A stretch of 64,000 bases of DNA, from positions 1-64,000 of the forward strand of contig JALHIN010000013.1 in the NCBI GenBank assembly GCA_022839995.1, given 5' to 3'. Both the position numbers and the translations under genes were made by a program. The notes beneath the pieces were generated by a model, which saw only the letters and a program-made list of their open reading frames with translations, made no database searches and was not told the DNA's origin. The stretch comes from 79-D21 sp022839995 (lineage in GTDB: Bacteria; Synergistota; Synergistia; Synergistales; 79-D21). Below, piece by piece: positions 33,297-42,154 of the stretch (position 1 is the first letter of the stretch; each line of letters begins with the position of its first letter).

Positions 33297-34163
33297 ATGG
33301 CTGCTTTCCGTATCCCCGACAAGACCCGAATCGGACACGTGGTGCTCGGAGTCACGAACCTGGAGGAGTCCCTCTCGTTCTGGAAAGACCTGCTCGGGTT
33401 CCGTACCGAGTTTCCGGGAAGGGAAAAGGCCGCCCTGCTTTACCCGCAGGAGGGCGGCGAATGGCTGGTGGCTCTCCGGGAAGACTCTCGGCTTCCCCTG
33501 GATCCCTCGAGAACAGGCCTTTACCACGTGGCCTTCCGCCTCCCGTCGAGAGGTGACCTGGGAAGGCTGCTTCGGCACGTCGCCGAAGCAGGAAAGCCGA
33601 TCGAGGGCCTGAGCGACCACGGGGTCAGCGAGGCCCTGTACCTGGAAGCTCCCGACGGGATCGGCGCGGAGTTCTCCGTCGACCGCCCCCGGGAGGCCTG
33701 GACCTTCTCGAGAGGGCAGCTCGTGATGGTCACTAAACCCATCGAGAGCCGCCGCCTGCTGGCCAATGCCGAAGGAGGGTGGAGGGGAATGCCGGAGGGG
33801 TCCTGCGTGGGGCACGTGCACCTTCGCGTCTCGAACCTCGACAAGGCAAAAGCTTTCTACTTCGGACACCTGGGGCTGTCCGTGACCCAAAAGAACTATC
33901 CGGGGGCCCTCTTTTTCGCCGCGGGCGACTACCACCACCACATCGGGACGAACATCTGGGACAGCCGGAACGCGCCCCCCCCGGCCCCGGAGACGGCGGG
34001 CCTGAGGAGGTTTTCCCTGATCCTCCCCTGCCAGGAGGACGTGGAAAGCCTGAAGAACCGAACCCTGCAGTCCGGCTACCCTGCAGAGCCTTCGGCCGAG
34101 GGAGGCGGCTTCCTGCTCCGCGACGCGGACCGCACCGCCGTCTGCATCGAGGCCCTGCCATGA
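33297..34163 (+). CDS. Two-domain VOC (glyoxalase/bleomycin resistance/dioxygenase) protein, CatE-like
   Basis: Two vicinal-oxygen-chelate modules: residues about 8-130 (IGHVVLGVTNLEESLSFWKD) and about 165-285 (VGHVHLRVSNLDKAKAFYFG). Metal-binding residues are a His in each module's first strand (GHVVL, GHVHL), the DYHHHIGTNIW segment and a Glu near the end (VCIEALP). This is the layout of CatE/YfiE-like catechol 2,3-dioxygenase homologues, whose real substrates are mostly unknown. ATG 33297 with GGAGG nine bases upstream. Coupled by an ATGA overlap to the MFS gene. Confidence 0.82.
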   Translation: MAAFRIPDKTRIGHVVLGVTNLEESLSFWKDLLGFRTEFPGREKAALLYPQEGGEWLVALREDSRLPLDPSRTGLYHVAFRLPSRGDLGRLLRHVAEAGKPIEGLSDHGVSEALYLEAPDGIGAEFSVDRPREAWTFSRGQLVMVTKPIESRRLLANAEGGWRGMPEGSCVGHVHLRVSNLDKAKAFYFGHLGLSVTQKNYPGALFFAAGDYHHHIGTNIWDSRNAPPPAPETAGLRRFSLILPCQEDVESLKNRTLQSGYPAEPSAEGGGFLLRDADRTAVCIEALP

Positions 34164-35353
34164 GCGGGTTCGGCCGGAGGCTCTCCCTCCTCATCGCAGC
34201 CGCCTTCGGCATCTTTGCCTACTCGAACGTCTACTACTTCCTGGCGAACCTCCTGGGGTCCAGGGGCGTTTCTCCCCAGGCCGCCGGCGTGGCGGTCAGC
34301 CTCTTCTACGTGGCGACCACCGTCTTCCGCCCGGCGGGAGGCTGGCTCGTGGAAGGGTTCGGGCTGCGCCCGACCCTCGTGGGATCGGCCCTCGTCGCCT
34401 TCGCCGGAAGCGTCGGGATCGCCCTTGCCGGGGCGAACCTTTCCCTCGTCTTCGCCTGCCGGATCCTCATGGGCCTGGGCTACAGCGCGTTCATCGTGGC
34501 CTTCACGGCCTACCAGAACCTCTTCGTCCCGCCCGAGAGGCGCGGCTTCGCCTTTGCCCTGATGACCGCCGGGTCCATGGTTCCCCACGTTTCCGTCATC
34601 CCCCTGGCGGACTGGCTGATCCGTCACGGGCACATCGCGGCCTACCTTTCCCTTTCCCCCCTCATGGCCCTCTTCTGCGCCGCGCTCGGGATCTCCTTCG
34701 GAAAGGTTTCGCTCGCCAGGGGCGCCTCCCGGAAGGAGGCCTGGGGGTCCTACCGGGAGCTGTTCTCCCTGGCCCCGGTCAGGGCGCTGCTGGGCTCCAT
34801 GTTCCTGCTTTCCCTGACCGATTCCATGGTCCTCTGCGTCGGCGCCCTCCTCGTTCCCCAGGGACTGGTGCCTTCCGCCTTCCTCGTTTCGAGCGCCGTC
34901 GCCGCCCTGGCGGTCCGCATCGCCACCCTGCACTTCGTTGACCGGATCCCTCGCCCCCGGATCGCCGCACCGAGCTTTGGCCTCATGGCCCTTGCCATGG
35001 CGCTCCTGAGCCTGGTGCGTTCCAACGCGGGAGCCGCGCTTTGCGGGGCGATGTTCGGGCTGGGGGTCGGCATGGGCTTTCCCGCCCACCTGGCCATGGT
35101 GGGCGACATGACGCCCGAGCGCCTCCGGCCGAAGGCGACCGCCATGGTGTGGTTTGCCATGGACTCGGGGTGGGCCGTGACGCCCTTCGTTTTCGGGCTG
35201 CTCAGCCCCGTTTTCGGCAACGCCGCGGCGTTCGGCGGCTTCGCCGCTTTTATGCTCCTGGGAGCCGCAGGTGCCTGGATGTTCCTCTGGAAGCCGGTGC
35301 TCGCGGACGGGGGAGCGGTTATTCCGTTTTGGCGGTCCCCGCGGGAGCGGTAG
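34160..35353 (+). CDS. Major facilitator superfamily transporter
   Basis: A twelve-span carrier, 397 residues, with RPAGGWLVEGFGLRPTLVGS as loop 2-3 signature and FGLGVGMGFPAHLAMVGDM in the second half. Its start overlaps the VOC gene stop, so the pair is probably one function: uptake or export of the compound handled by the VOC protein. Its last 35 bases overlap the 3' end of the convergent membrane-protein gene. Confidence 0.82.
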   Translation: MSGFGRRLSLLIAAAFGIFAYSNVYYFLANLLGSRGVSPQAAGVAVSLFYVATTVFRPAGGWLVEGFGLRPTLVGSALVAFAGSVGIALAGANLSLVFACRILMGLGYSAFIVAFTAYQNLFVPPERRGFAFALMTAGSMVPHVSVIPLADWLIRHGHIAAYLSLSPLMALFCAALGISFGKVSLARGASRKEAWGSYRELFSLAPVRALLGSMFLLSLTDSMVLCVGALLVPQGLVPSAFLVSSAVAALAVRIATLHFVDRIPRPRIAAPSFGLMALAMALLSLVRSNAGAALCGAMFGLGVGMGFPAHLAMVGDMTPERLRPKATAMVWFAMDSGWAVTPFVFGLLSPVFGNAAAFGGFAAFMLLGAAGAWMFLWKPVLADGGAVIPFWRSPRER

Positions 35354-35657
35354 CCTTTGCCTCTTCGGCCTCGAGCCGTGCCCTTTCTTCCTCGCGGGCC
35401 ACGGCACGGTCGATCATGGAGTTCATGAGGGCGTTCGTGGCCCTGAGGCCGATCCACCAGGCGGCAAAAAGCTCGGCGGCCGAAACGGCGAAAGACATGA
35501 CGCTGATCTGGCCCAGCCGCAGTTCCAGGCTGGGGGCGAACATGCGGGTCACGGTGTTGAACGCGACGAAAAGGCCCCACAGGATCGCCAGCAGCATGAA
35601 CTGCCTCATGCAGCCCAGGCGGGCCGCCACGGAACTCCTTCTTCCCTTCAAGCGCAA
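35319..35657 (-). CDS. Small membrane protein, two spans and charged tail
   Basis: A 112-residue protein from TTG 35657 (GAGGGA adjacent); a start at Met17 (ATG 35609) is possible. Two hydrophobic segments (QFMLLAILWGLFVAFNTV, ISVMSFAVSAAELFAAWWIG) are followed by a charged helix (DRAVAREEERARLEAEEAKA). No family recognised. It overlaps the end of the convergent MFS gene by 35 bases, which is unusual but supported by a continuous, well-composed frame. Confidence 0.6.
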   Translation of the reverse strand: MRLKGRRSSVAARLGCMRQFMLLAILWGLFVAFNTVTRMFAPSLELRLGQISVMSFAVSAAELFAAWWIGLRATNALMNSMIDRAVAREEERARLEAEEAKATAPAGTAKTE

Positions 35658-35777
35658 TCCCTCTCTCCGTTTTCGGATGTGTCCCCATTATGGGGGTCAG
35701 GGCCGTCTCGTTCAACTCAGCGGGAGTTGTTTTGGAGTAGAATTCGATGTAGGGATTTTCTGGAAGGAAGGATCGAC

Positions 35778-36089
35778 ATGCCGGAGAACGGGAACGAAGC
35801 CGAAAAGGAACAGTCCGTGCTGGAGAGCCTGAAGGAATGGGTCTCGGGGATGCTGTTCGGGTCCTTCGTCGAGATCGGCACGCAGGCGATCCGCAAGGAA
35901 GCCTTCGACATCAACGACAACCTGATGCTGCTGCTGTTCGGGGATTTCCTCGGGATCCCGAACCCCATCTCCTATTACACGCTCGAACTTCTGCCCTACG
36001 TGGCCGAAGAACTCGTGCCGTGGGAACGGCGCATGCAGAACCGCAAGACCATCGTGGCCGAAAAGGCCGGCCAGTACGATTTTGGCTAA
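35778..36089 (+). CDS. Small conserved-looking protein encoded ahead of the ArsA-type ATPase
   Basis: A 103-residue soluble protein from ATG 35778 (GGAAGGA site). It has a charged N-terminus, then VSGMLFGSFVEIGTQAIRKE, DNLMLLLFGDFLGIPNPISY and YTLELLPYVAEELVPWERRM. I do not recognise the family. The gene lies 10 bases before the ArsA-type ATPase gene, so the two form an operon; it may be a cargo, adaptor or regulator of that ATPase. Confidence 0.7.
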   Translation: MPENGNEAEKEQSVLESLKEWVSGMLFGSFVEIGTQAIRKEAFDINDNLMLLLFGDFLGIPNPISYYTLELLPYVAEELVPWERRMQNRKTIVAEKAGQYDFG

Positions 36090-36099
36090 GGAGGCCCCC

Positions 36100-37047
36100 A
36101 TGACGAAACCCGCCTTTCGCCCCTTCAGTTTCTTCGGCGGCAAGGGAGGCACGGGAAAGACGACCTGTGCTGCCGCCCGTGCCCTCGCCCTCGCGGAGGA
36201 AGGGATCCGCACCCTCGTGGTTTCCACGGACCCGGCCCATTCCCTGGCCGACGCGTTCGACACCGCCATCGGCGAGGAGATCGGCCTGATCGCCCCGAAC
36301 CTCTGGGCCATCGAGATCGACGCGGAAACCGAGGCCCAGAAGTACATGAAGGGGATCCAGGAGAAAATGCTCCACATCGTCAGCCCCGTCATCGTGGACG
36401 AGATCAAGCGCCAGATCGAGATCGCCTACAGCTCCCCGGGAGCCGAGGAGGCTGCCATTTTCGACAAGTTCATCGAACTGATGGAACAACTGAACGCCCC
36501 CTACGAGGCGATCGTTTTCGACACCGCACCGACGGGGCACACCCTGAGGCTTCTGACCCTGCCGGAGATCCTGGGGGCCTGGCTCGAACACCTGCTCGAA
36601 AAGCGCGCACGGGCCGTCGAGCTGATGAGCATGGTCGCCAAGTACGACCGGGAAGTTCGGCAGAAGCTGGAGACCGACCCCATCACGGAAATCCTGGGAA
36701 AGAGGAAGGAGAAGTTCGAAACGGCACGGCGCATCCTGACCGACCCGGCCCTCTGCGCCTTCTATTTCGTCCTGAACGCCGAGAAGCTGCCGATCCTCGA
36801 GACGGAACGGGCCATCCGGCTGCTGACGAAGTACGGCATCCCCATCGGGGGAATCCTCGTGAACCGCGTGATCCCCGAAGGAGCCGGCGAATTCATGGAG
36901 CGGCACCGGCAGGCGCAGCAGGGGTACTTGAAGCAGATCCGGGAAACATTCTCGACGCTGCCCATCACCGAAATCCCGTTCCTGGAAACAGACATCCGGG
37001 GAATTAATGAACTGGATAAAATTACAGGGCTCTTGAAATATCTTTAG
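36100..37047 (+). CDS. ArsA/Get3-type ATPase
   Basis: A single-domain deviant Walker ATPase of the ArsA/GET3 group, 315 residues. GGKGGTGKTTCAAARALAL is the P-loop with the signature Lys, STDPAHSLADAFD is switch I, and FDTAPTGHTLRLLTLPEIL is switch II. ATG 36100 follows AGGAGG by five bases. There is no ArsB, ArsC or ArsR gene nearby and no arsenite-binding Cys triad visible, so arsenic transport is unlikely; a chaperone-like or targeting role with the upstream 103-residue protein is more plausible. Confidence 0.85.
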   Translation: MTKPAFRPFSFFGGKGGTGKTTCAAARALALAEEGIRTLVVSTDPAHSLADAFDTAIGEEIGLIAPNLWAIEIDAETEAQKYMKGIQEKMLHIVSPVIVDEIKRQIEIAYSSPGAEEAAIFDKFIELMEQLNAPYEAIVFDTAPTGHTLRLLTLPEILGAWLEHLLEKRARAVELMSMVAKYDREVRQKLETDPITEILGKRKEKFETARRILTDPALCAFYFVLNAEKLPILETERAIRLLTKYGIPIGGILVNRVIPEGAGEFMERHRQAQQGYLKQIRETFSTLPITEIPFLETDIRGINELDKITGLLKYL

Positions 37048-37091
37048 TTTAGCAGGACAATAGGGGCGAACACCCCTGGAGGTGATCGCCC

Positions 37092-37556
37092 ATGCGTGGA
37101 AACATGACGCTTCGCAGTCCCGCCTTCGACGAGGGAGGCCCAATCCCGGCCGTTTGCGGCTACAGGAAGGGGAACGTCTCTCCTCCCCTGGTGTGGACCC
37201 TGTCCCCTCCCGGCACGCGAAGCTTTGCGCTCCTCGTCGAGGATCCCGACGCCCGGGGATGGGTCCACTGGATCGCCTGGAACATTCCCTTCTCGGCTTC
37301 CGGCCTCGGCCAGGGAATCCCGCCTTCCCCCCAGCTTCCCGACGGAACGCGCCAGGGATTGAACGACTTCGGCAAGATCGGGTACGGAGGTCCCTGCCCT
37401 CCATCGGGAGTACACCGCTACACCTTCCGCCTGATGGCCCTGGACACCGTCCTGGAACTGCCCCCCGGTTCGGAGCGCTACGACCTCATGAAGGCCGTCG
37501 ACGGCCACGTCCTGGAGGAAAGCAGGCTGACCGGGACCTTCTCCGCAAGCACGTAG
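37092..37556 (+). CDS. YbhB/YbcL family Raf-kinase-inhibitor-like (PEBP) protein
   Basis: A 154-residue phosphatidylethanolamine-binding-protein fold. Markers are SPAFDEGGPIPAVCGYRKGN, NVSPPLVWTLSPPGTRSFAL, VEDPDARGWVHWIAWNIP and the late GPCPPSGVHRYTFRLMAL, containing the ligand-pocket residues DPD and GPxPPxGxHRY. Cytoplasmic, no signal peptide. Bacterial function is poorly known. ATG 37092 has GGAGG at good distance. A terminator-like hairpin follows. Confidence 0.88.
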   Translation: MRGNMTLRSPAFDEGGPIPAVCGYRKGNVSPPLVWTLSPPGTRSFALLVEDPDARGWVHWIAWNIPFSASGLGQGIPPSPQLPDGTRQGLNDFGKIGYGGPCPPSGVHRYTFRLMALDTVLELPPGSERYDLMKAVDGHVLEESRLTGTFSAST

Positions 37557-37581
37557 GAACACGGCGCCCCTCGGACTGCAG

Positions 37582-37613
37582 CTGCAGCCCTCACGAAAAC
37601 GGTGGGGGCTGTT
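37582..37613 (+). terminator. Terminator after the PEBP gene
   Basis: CAGCCCTCAC and GTGGGGGCTG pair around a GAAAACG loop, followed by TTTTCC. The stem has one bulge. Confidence 0.6.
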
Positions 37614-37639
37614 TTCCTGCTTCTTCCCGAAAGGAAAAG

Positions 37640-37668
37640 TTGACACGCTCCCGTATTTTTGGAAAATT
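37640..37668 (+). promoter_or_regulatory. Possible promoter of pyruvate:ferredoxin oxidoreductase
   Basis: A perfect TTGACA (37640-37645) is followed after 17 bases by AAAATT, a weak -10. The following 125-base leader has small hairpins (for example GGTCCCGGTTGGAGACC and GGGAGCACGGCTCCC) before the ribosome site. Confidence 0.4.
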
Positions 37669-37794
37669 GTGGTACCATGGAACGGCTTGGAGTATATCGT
37701 CCACAAAACGCAGGATTTCGTGGAGCAATCCGGTCCCGGTTGGAGACCGATTTGAAAAACAGGGGAGCACGGCTCCCAAAGGAGGTCCGGTTCA

Positions 37795-40700
37795 ATGGCA
37801 AGGCCGATGCATACGCTTGACGGCAACGAAGCAGCGGCGTACGTGGCGCACAAGACCAACGAGGTCATCGCCATCTACCCGATCACCCCATCCTCTCCGA
37901 TGGGTGAATGGGCGGACGAATGGTCCGCAAAGGGAATCACCAACATCTGGGGAACGGTACCGCTCGTGTCCGAGCTCCAGTCCGAGGGCGGCGCTTCCGG
38001 CGCGGTCCACGGGGCGCTGACGGCAGGAGCCCTCACCACCACGTTCACCGCCTCCCAGGGACTGTTCCTCATGATCCCGAACCTCTACAAGATCGCCGGG
38101 GAGCTGACCAGCACCGTCTTCCACGTGGCGGCCCGCACCGTTGCCACCCACGCCCTCTCCATCTTCGGCGACCACAGCGACGTCATGGCCTGCCGGGCTT
38201 CCGGCTTCGCGCTGCTTTCCTCCAACTCCGTGCAGGAAGTCATGGACATGGCCCTCATCGCCCAGGCGGCGACCCTGGAGGCCCGGGTGCCCTTCATCCA
38301 CTTCTTCGACGGATTCCGGACCTCCCACGAAGTCAGCAAGGTCGAGATGCTCACCGACGAAGACATCCGCGCGATGATCGACGAAGACCTCGTCCAGGCC
38401 CACCGGGCCCGCGGGCTCAATCCCGACCGGCCGGTCATCCGCGGCACCGCCCAGAACCCGGACGTCTTCTTCCAGGCCCGGGAAGCCTGCAACCCCTACT
38501 ACGACAAAGCCCCCGAGATCGTCCAGAGGACCATGGACAAGTTCGCCTCCCTCGTCGGTCGCCATTACCACCTCTTCGACTACGTCGGCGCCCCCGATGC
38601 CGAGCGCGTGATCGTCATGATGGGCTCCGGCGCGGAAACCGCCCACGAAACCGTCGATTACCTGACGGCCCGGGGCGAGAAAGTCGGCCTGCTGAAGGTC
38701 CGCCTCTACCGGCCGTTCTCCGTGAAGCACTTCCTGGAAACCCTGCCGAAGAGCGTGAAGACCATCGCGGTCCTGGACCGCACGAAGGAATCCGGCTCCA
38801 TCGGCGAGCCGCTGTACCTCGACGTCGTCGCAGCCCTGAAGGGCCGTCCCGACGTCAAGATCTTCGGCGGCCGCTACGGGCTGTCCTCCAAGGACTTCAC
38901 CGCGGCCATGGTCAAGGCCGTCTTTGACGAGGCCGCCAAGCTCGAGCCGAAGAACGGCTTCACCATCGGCATCGACGACGACGTGACCTACACGAGCCTG
39001 CCCTACGACCTGTCCTTCTCCACCGAGGACCCGAAGACCGTCCGCTGCCTGTTCTACGGTTTGGGTTCCGACGGAACCGTGGGCGCCAACAAGAACTCCA
39101 TCAAGATCATCGGCGAGGACACCCCGAACTACGCCCAGGGCTATTTCGTCTACGACTCCAAGAAGTCCGGCTCCATGACGGTCTCCCACCTGCGCTTCGG
39201 GCCCAACCCGATCCGGGCGATCTACCTCATCGACAGGGCCAATTTCGTGGCGTGCCACCAGTTCGCCTTCCTGGAGCAGTACAACGTCCTGAAGTCCGCC
39301 GAGAAGGGCGGGACCTTCCTGCTGAACAGCCCCTACGGGCCTGAGGAGGTCTGGGACCACCTGCCGAAGACGATCCAGAAGGAGATCATCGAGAAGAACC
39401 TCAAGTTCTACGTCATCAACGCCGTCGACGTGGCCCAGAAGGCAGGAATGGGCGGCCGCATCAACACGGTCATGCAGACCTGCTTCTTCGCCATCAGCGG
39501 CGTCCTGCCAAAGGACGAGGCCATCGCGGCCATCAAGCACAGCATCGAAAAGACCTACGGCAAGCGCGGCCCCGAGATCGTGAAGAAGAATTTCGAGGCG
39601 GTCGATTCTTCCCTGGCCCACCTGCACGAGGTGAAAGTCCCGGCTACGGTCACCAGCACGTTCGACATCCGGCCGCCCGTCCCTGCCGAGGCTCCCGAGT
39701 TCGTCCAGAAGGTCACGGCGAAGATCATCGCCGGGGAAGGCGACAGCCTGCCCGTGAGCGCCCTGCCGGTGGACGGCACCTTCCCCACCGCCACGACCCA
39801 GTGGGAAAAGCGCAATATCGCCCTGGAGTGCCCCTCCTGGGACCCCGAAACCTGCATCCAGTGCGGCAAGTGCGTCCTGGTCTGCCCCCACGCGGTCATC
39901 CGGTCCAAGGTCTACGATCCGAAGCTCCTGGAGAAGGCTCCTGCCACCTTCAAGTCCACCGACGCGAAGTGGAAGGACTTCCCGGGCATGAAGTACACGA
40001 TCCAGATCTCCGTTTCCGACTGCACCGGGTGCGGCCTGTGCGTCCAGAACTGCCCGGCGAAGAACAAGGCCGACGCCACGAAGAAGGCCATCAACATGGT
40101 TCCGCAGGTGCCGCTCCGCGAGACCGAAAACGAGAACTGGAAGTTCTTCCTCTCCATCCCGGACATGGATCGCCAGAAGCTGAACAAGGGGACGGTCAAG
40201 GACGTCCAGCTGCTGCGCCCCCTGTTCGAGTTCTCCGGTGCCTGCGCGGGCTGTGGTGAGACCCCGTACGTGAAGCTGATCAGCACCCTCTACGGAGACC
40301 GCGCCCTCGTGGCCAACGCCACGGGCTGCTCCTCCATCTACGGCGGCAACCTGCCGACCACGCCGTGGGCCGTCAACGAGGAAGGCCGAGGCCCGGCCTG
40401 GTCCAACTCCCTCTTCGAGGACAACGCCGAGTTCGGCATGGGCATGCGCCTGGCCCTGGACAAGCAGCACGAATACGCCGTCGAGCTGCTGAAGAAACTG
40501 GCCCCCGAGATCGGGAGCGAGCTGGTCGACGCGCTTCTTTCCGCCGACCAGGATTCCGAAGCCGGCATCGCCGCCCAGCGCGAGCGCGTGGCGGCCCTGA
40601 AGGGCAAGCTCATGACGATCCCTGGCCTGGAGGCCAAGGACCTTCTCAGCCTGGCCGACGTGCTGGTCAAGCGCTCGGTCTGGATCGTCGGAGGCGACGG

Positions 40701-41322
40701 GTGGGCCTACGACATCGGCTACGGCGGGCTGGACCACGTGCTGGCCTCCGGAAAGAACGTGAACATCCTTGTCCTCGATACCGAGGTCTACTCCAACACC
40801 GGCGGACAGATGTCCAAGTCCACCCCGCGCGGAGCCGTCGCCAAGTTCGCCGCGGGCGGAAAGCCAGCCGGCAAGAAGGACCTGGCCATGATGGCCATGA
40901 GCTACGGCAACGTCTACGTGGCCCGGGTTTCCCTCGGAGCCAACGACGCCCAGGTCATCAAGGCCTTCCAGGAGGCCGAGGCCTACCAGGGCCCCTCGCT
41001 TATCATCGCCTACGCCCACTGCATCGCCCACGGCTTCGACCTGAAACTGGGCCTGGAGCACCAGAAGGCCGCCGTCAATTCCGGCGCCTGGATCCTGATG
41101 CGCTACAACCCGACCCTGGCCGCGGAGGGCAAGAACCCGCTCATCCTGGACAGCAAGGAACCGTCCATCCCGCTCTCCGACTACATCTACAGCGAAACCC
41201 GGTACAAGATGCTCACCCTGAGCAACCCCGCGGAGGCCGCGCGGCTCCTGGCCGAGGCGGAAGCCGACATCAAGGCGAAGTGGCGGCTGTACAAGCACCT
41301 GGCCGCCATGCCGGTCGAGTAG
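37795..41322 (+). CDS. nifJ: Pyruvate:ferredoxin (flavodoxin) oxidoreductase
   Basis: The single-chain PFOR, 1175 residues, converts pyruvate and CoA to acetyl-CoA, CO2 and reduced ferredoxin, the central oxidative step of anaerobic fermentation. Domain I (TLDGNEAAAYVAHKTNEVIA, TITPSSPMGE-like) and domain II come first, then CoA and domain IV. The ferredoxin domain (residues about 680-760) has CIQCGKCVLVCP and CTGCGLCVQNCP. The TPP domain has CAGCGETPY, GDGWAYDIGYGG and DTEVYSNTGGQMSKSTPRGA. Length equals the family. ATG 37795 follows AAGGAGG. A very strong terminator follows, so it is a monocistronic unit. Confidence 0.96.
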   Translation: MARPMHTLDGNEAAAYVAHKTNEVIAIYPITPSSPMGEWADEWSAKGITNIWGTVPLVSELQSEGGASGAVHGALTAGALTTTFTASQGLFLMIPNLYKIAGELTSTVFHVAARTVATHALSIFGDHSDVMACRASGFALLSSNSVQEVMDMALIAQAATLEARVPFIHFFDGFRTSHEVSKVEMLTDEDIRAMIDEDLVQAHRARGLNPDRPVIRGTAQNPDVFFQAREACNPYYDKAPEIVQRTMDKFASLVGRHYHLFDYVGAPDAERVIVMMGSGAETAHETVDYLTARGEKVGLLKVRLYRPFSVKHFLETLPKSVKTIAVLDRTKESGSIGEPLYLDVVAALKGRPDVKIFGGRYGLSSKDFTAAMVKAVFDEAAKLEPKNGFTIGIDDDVTYTSLPYDLSFSTEDPKTVRCLFYGLGSDGTVGANKNSIKIIGEDTPNYAQGYFVYDSKKSGSMTVSHLRFGPNPIRAIYLIDRANFVACHQFAFLEQYNVLKSAEKGGTFLLNSPYGPEEVWDHLPKTIQKEIIEKNLKFYVINAVDVAQKAGMGGRINTVMQTCFFAISGVLPKDEAIAAIKHSIEKTYGKRGPEIVKKNFEAVDSSLAHLHEVKVPATVTSTFDIRPPVPAEAPEFVQKVTAKIIAGEGDSLPVSALPVDGTFPTATTQWEKRNIALECPSWDPETCIQCGKCVLVCPHAVIRSKVYDPKLLEKAPATFKSTDAKWKDFPGMKYTIQISVSDCTGCGLCVQNCPAKNKADATKKAINMVPQVPLRETENENWKFFLSIPDMDRQKLNKGTVKDVQLLRPLFEFSGACAGCGETPYVKLISTLYGDRALVANATGCSSIYGGNLPTTPWAVNEEGRGPAWSNSLFEDNAEFGMGMRLALDKQHEYAVELLKKLAPEIGSELVDALLSADQDSEAGIAAQRERVAALKGKLMTIPGLEAKDLLSLADVLVKRSVWIVGGDGWAYDIGYGGLDHVLASGKNVNILVLDTEVYSNTGGQMSKSTPRGAVAKFAAGGKPAGKKDLAMMAMSYGNVYVARVSLGANDAQVIKAFQEAEAYQGPSLIIAYAHCIAHGFDLKLGLEHQKAAVNSGAWILMRYNPTLAAEGKNPLILDSKEPSIPLSDYIYSETRYKMLTLSNPAEAARLLAEAEADIKAKWRLYKHLAAMPVE

Positions 41323-41354
41323 GAAACACCAGGGGAAACGAGAAGAAGCCCAGC

Positions 41355-41389
41355 GCAGGGCCCGGGAACTTCCCGGGCCCTGCTTTTTT
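41355..41389 (+). terminator. Terminator of the PFOR gene
   Basis: A perfect 14-bp stem (41355-41368 with 41370-41383; the innermost bases form the loop) is followed by six T. Confidence 0.93.
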
Positions 41390-41476
41390 CCCGAACCACG
41401 GGCTCACTCGTGAGAAAATGGACCCGGAGCGCGGTGCCGTATTTTTCCGCCGCGACCAGGGGAGGAACGGACCTCA

Positions 41477-42154
41477 ATGGAAAAAGAACCTCGCGGCAAC
41501 CTGGAAGACATCGCCTACAGGAAGATCCGGAGCGCGATCCTCGCCCGGACGCTCCAGCCAGGGGCAAGACTGGCGGAACCTGTGCTCGCCCGGATGACGG
41601 GAATGAGCCGGACTCCCATCCGCGGCGCGTTGCGGCGGTTAGCCGCCGAAGGGCTGGTGGGGATCACGCCGAACCAGGGGGCGGTGGTTTCCGCACCGTC
41701 GGCGAAGGACATCCGGGATGCCTACATCACCCGGGAGCCCCTGGAGGCTCTCGCCGCCAGGCTTGCAGCGGAAAACGCGGAAGAAGCCGGCATCCTGCGG
41801 CTGAAAGAGGCAGCGGAAAAAGAGGTGCGAACCCTGCGGGAACGAAACCTTTCCGAGTACATCGAGGCCAACAACGAATTCCACCTCACCGTGGCCTCGA
41901 TGTCGGGAAACAAGCCGCTGGGTTCGGCAATCCAGAACTGCCTCACCCTGACGAACGTCTGCCTCGCGTTTTTCGACCCCTTCTACGACGTCCAGGTCGA
42001 GGAATCCCGCTCGAACTGGGAGCACCGCCTGCTCATCGAAGCCCTGCAGGCGAGGGACCCCTCCTGGGCGGAGGCGGCGATGCGGGTCCACATCCGGTCT
42101 TCCTTTGCCTACCTCGACATCGGGAAGATCGAGCGGGAGATGGACGCCCGATGA
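41477..42154 (+). CDS. GntR-family transcriptional regulator, FCD type
   Basis: A 225-residue regulator with winged helix (ARMTGMSRTPIRGALRRLAA as HTH, residues about 35-55) and FCD domain (NNEFHLTVASMSGN, WEHRLLIEALQARD, RVHIRS holding the metal-binding His). ATG 41477 is eleven bases from GGGAGG. The stop overlaps the start of the ASKHA gene as ATGA, so it probably regulates that gene or its pathway. Confidence 0.88.
   Translation: MEKEPRGNLEDIAYRKIRSAILARTLQPGARLAEPVLARMTGMSRTPIRGALRRLAAEGLVGITPNQGAVVSAPSAKDIRDAYITREPLEALAARLAAENAEEAGILRLKEAAEKEVRTLRERNLSEYIEANNEFHLTVASMSGNKPLGSAIQNCLTLTNVCLAFFDPFYDVQVEESRSNWEHRLLIEALQARDPSWAEAAMRVHIRSSFAYLDIGKIEREMDAR

Noticed and set aside
36100..37047. 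Arsenite efflux ATPase
   Set aside because: No arsB, arsR, arsC or arsD nearby, single domain and no obvious Cys triad.
37792..41298. A 1168-codon open frame antisense to pyruvate:ferredoxin oxidoreductase
   Set aside because: It mirrors the codon phase of a GC-rich gene, has no ribosome site and no recognisable motif. Similar long antisense frames lie under gcvPB, gyrB and the amidohydrolase and are equally artefactual.
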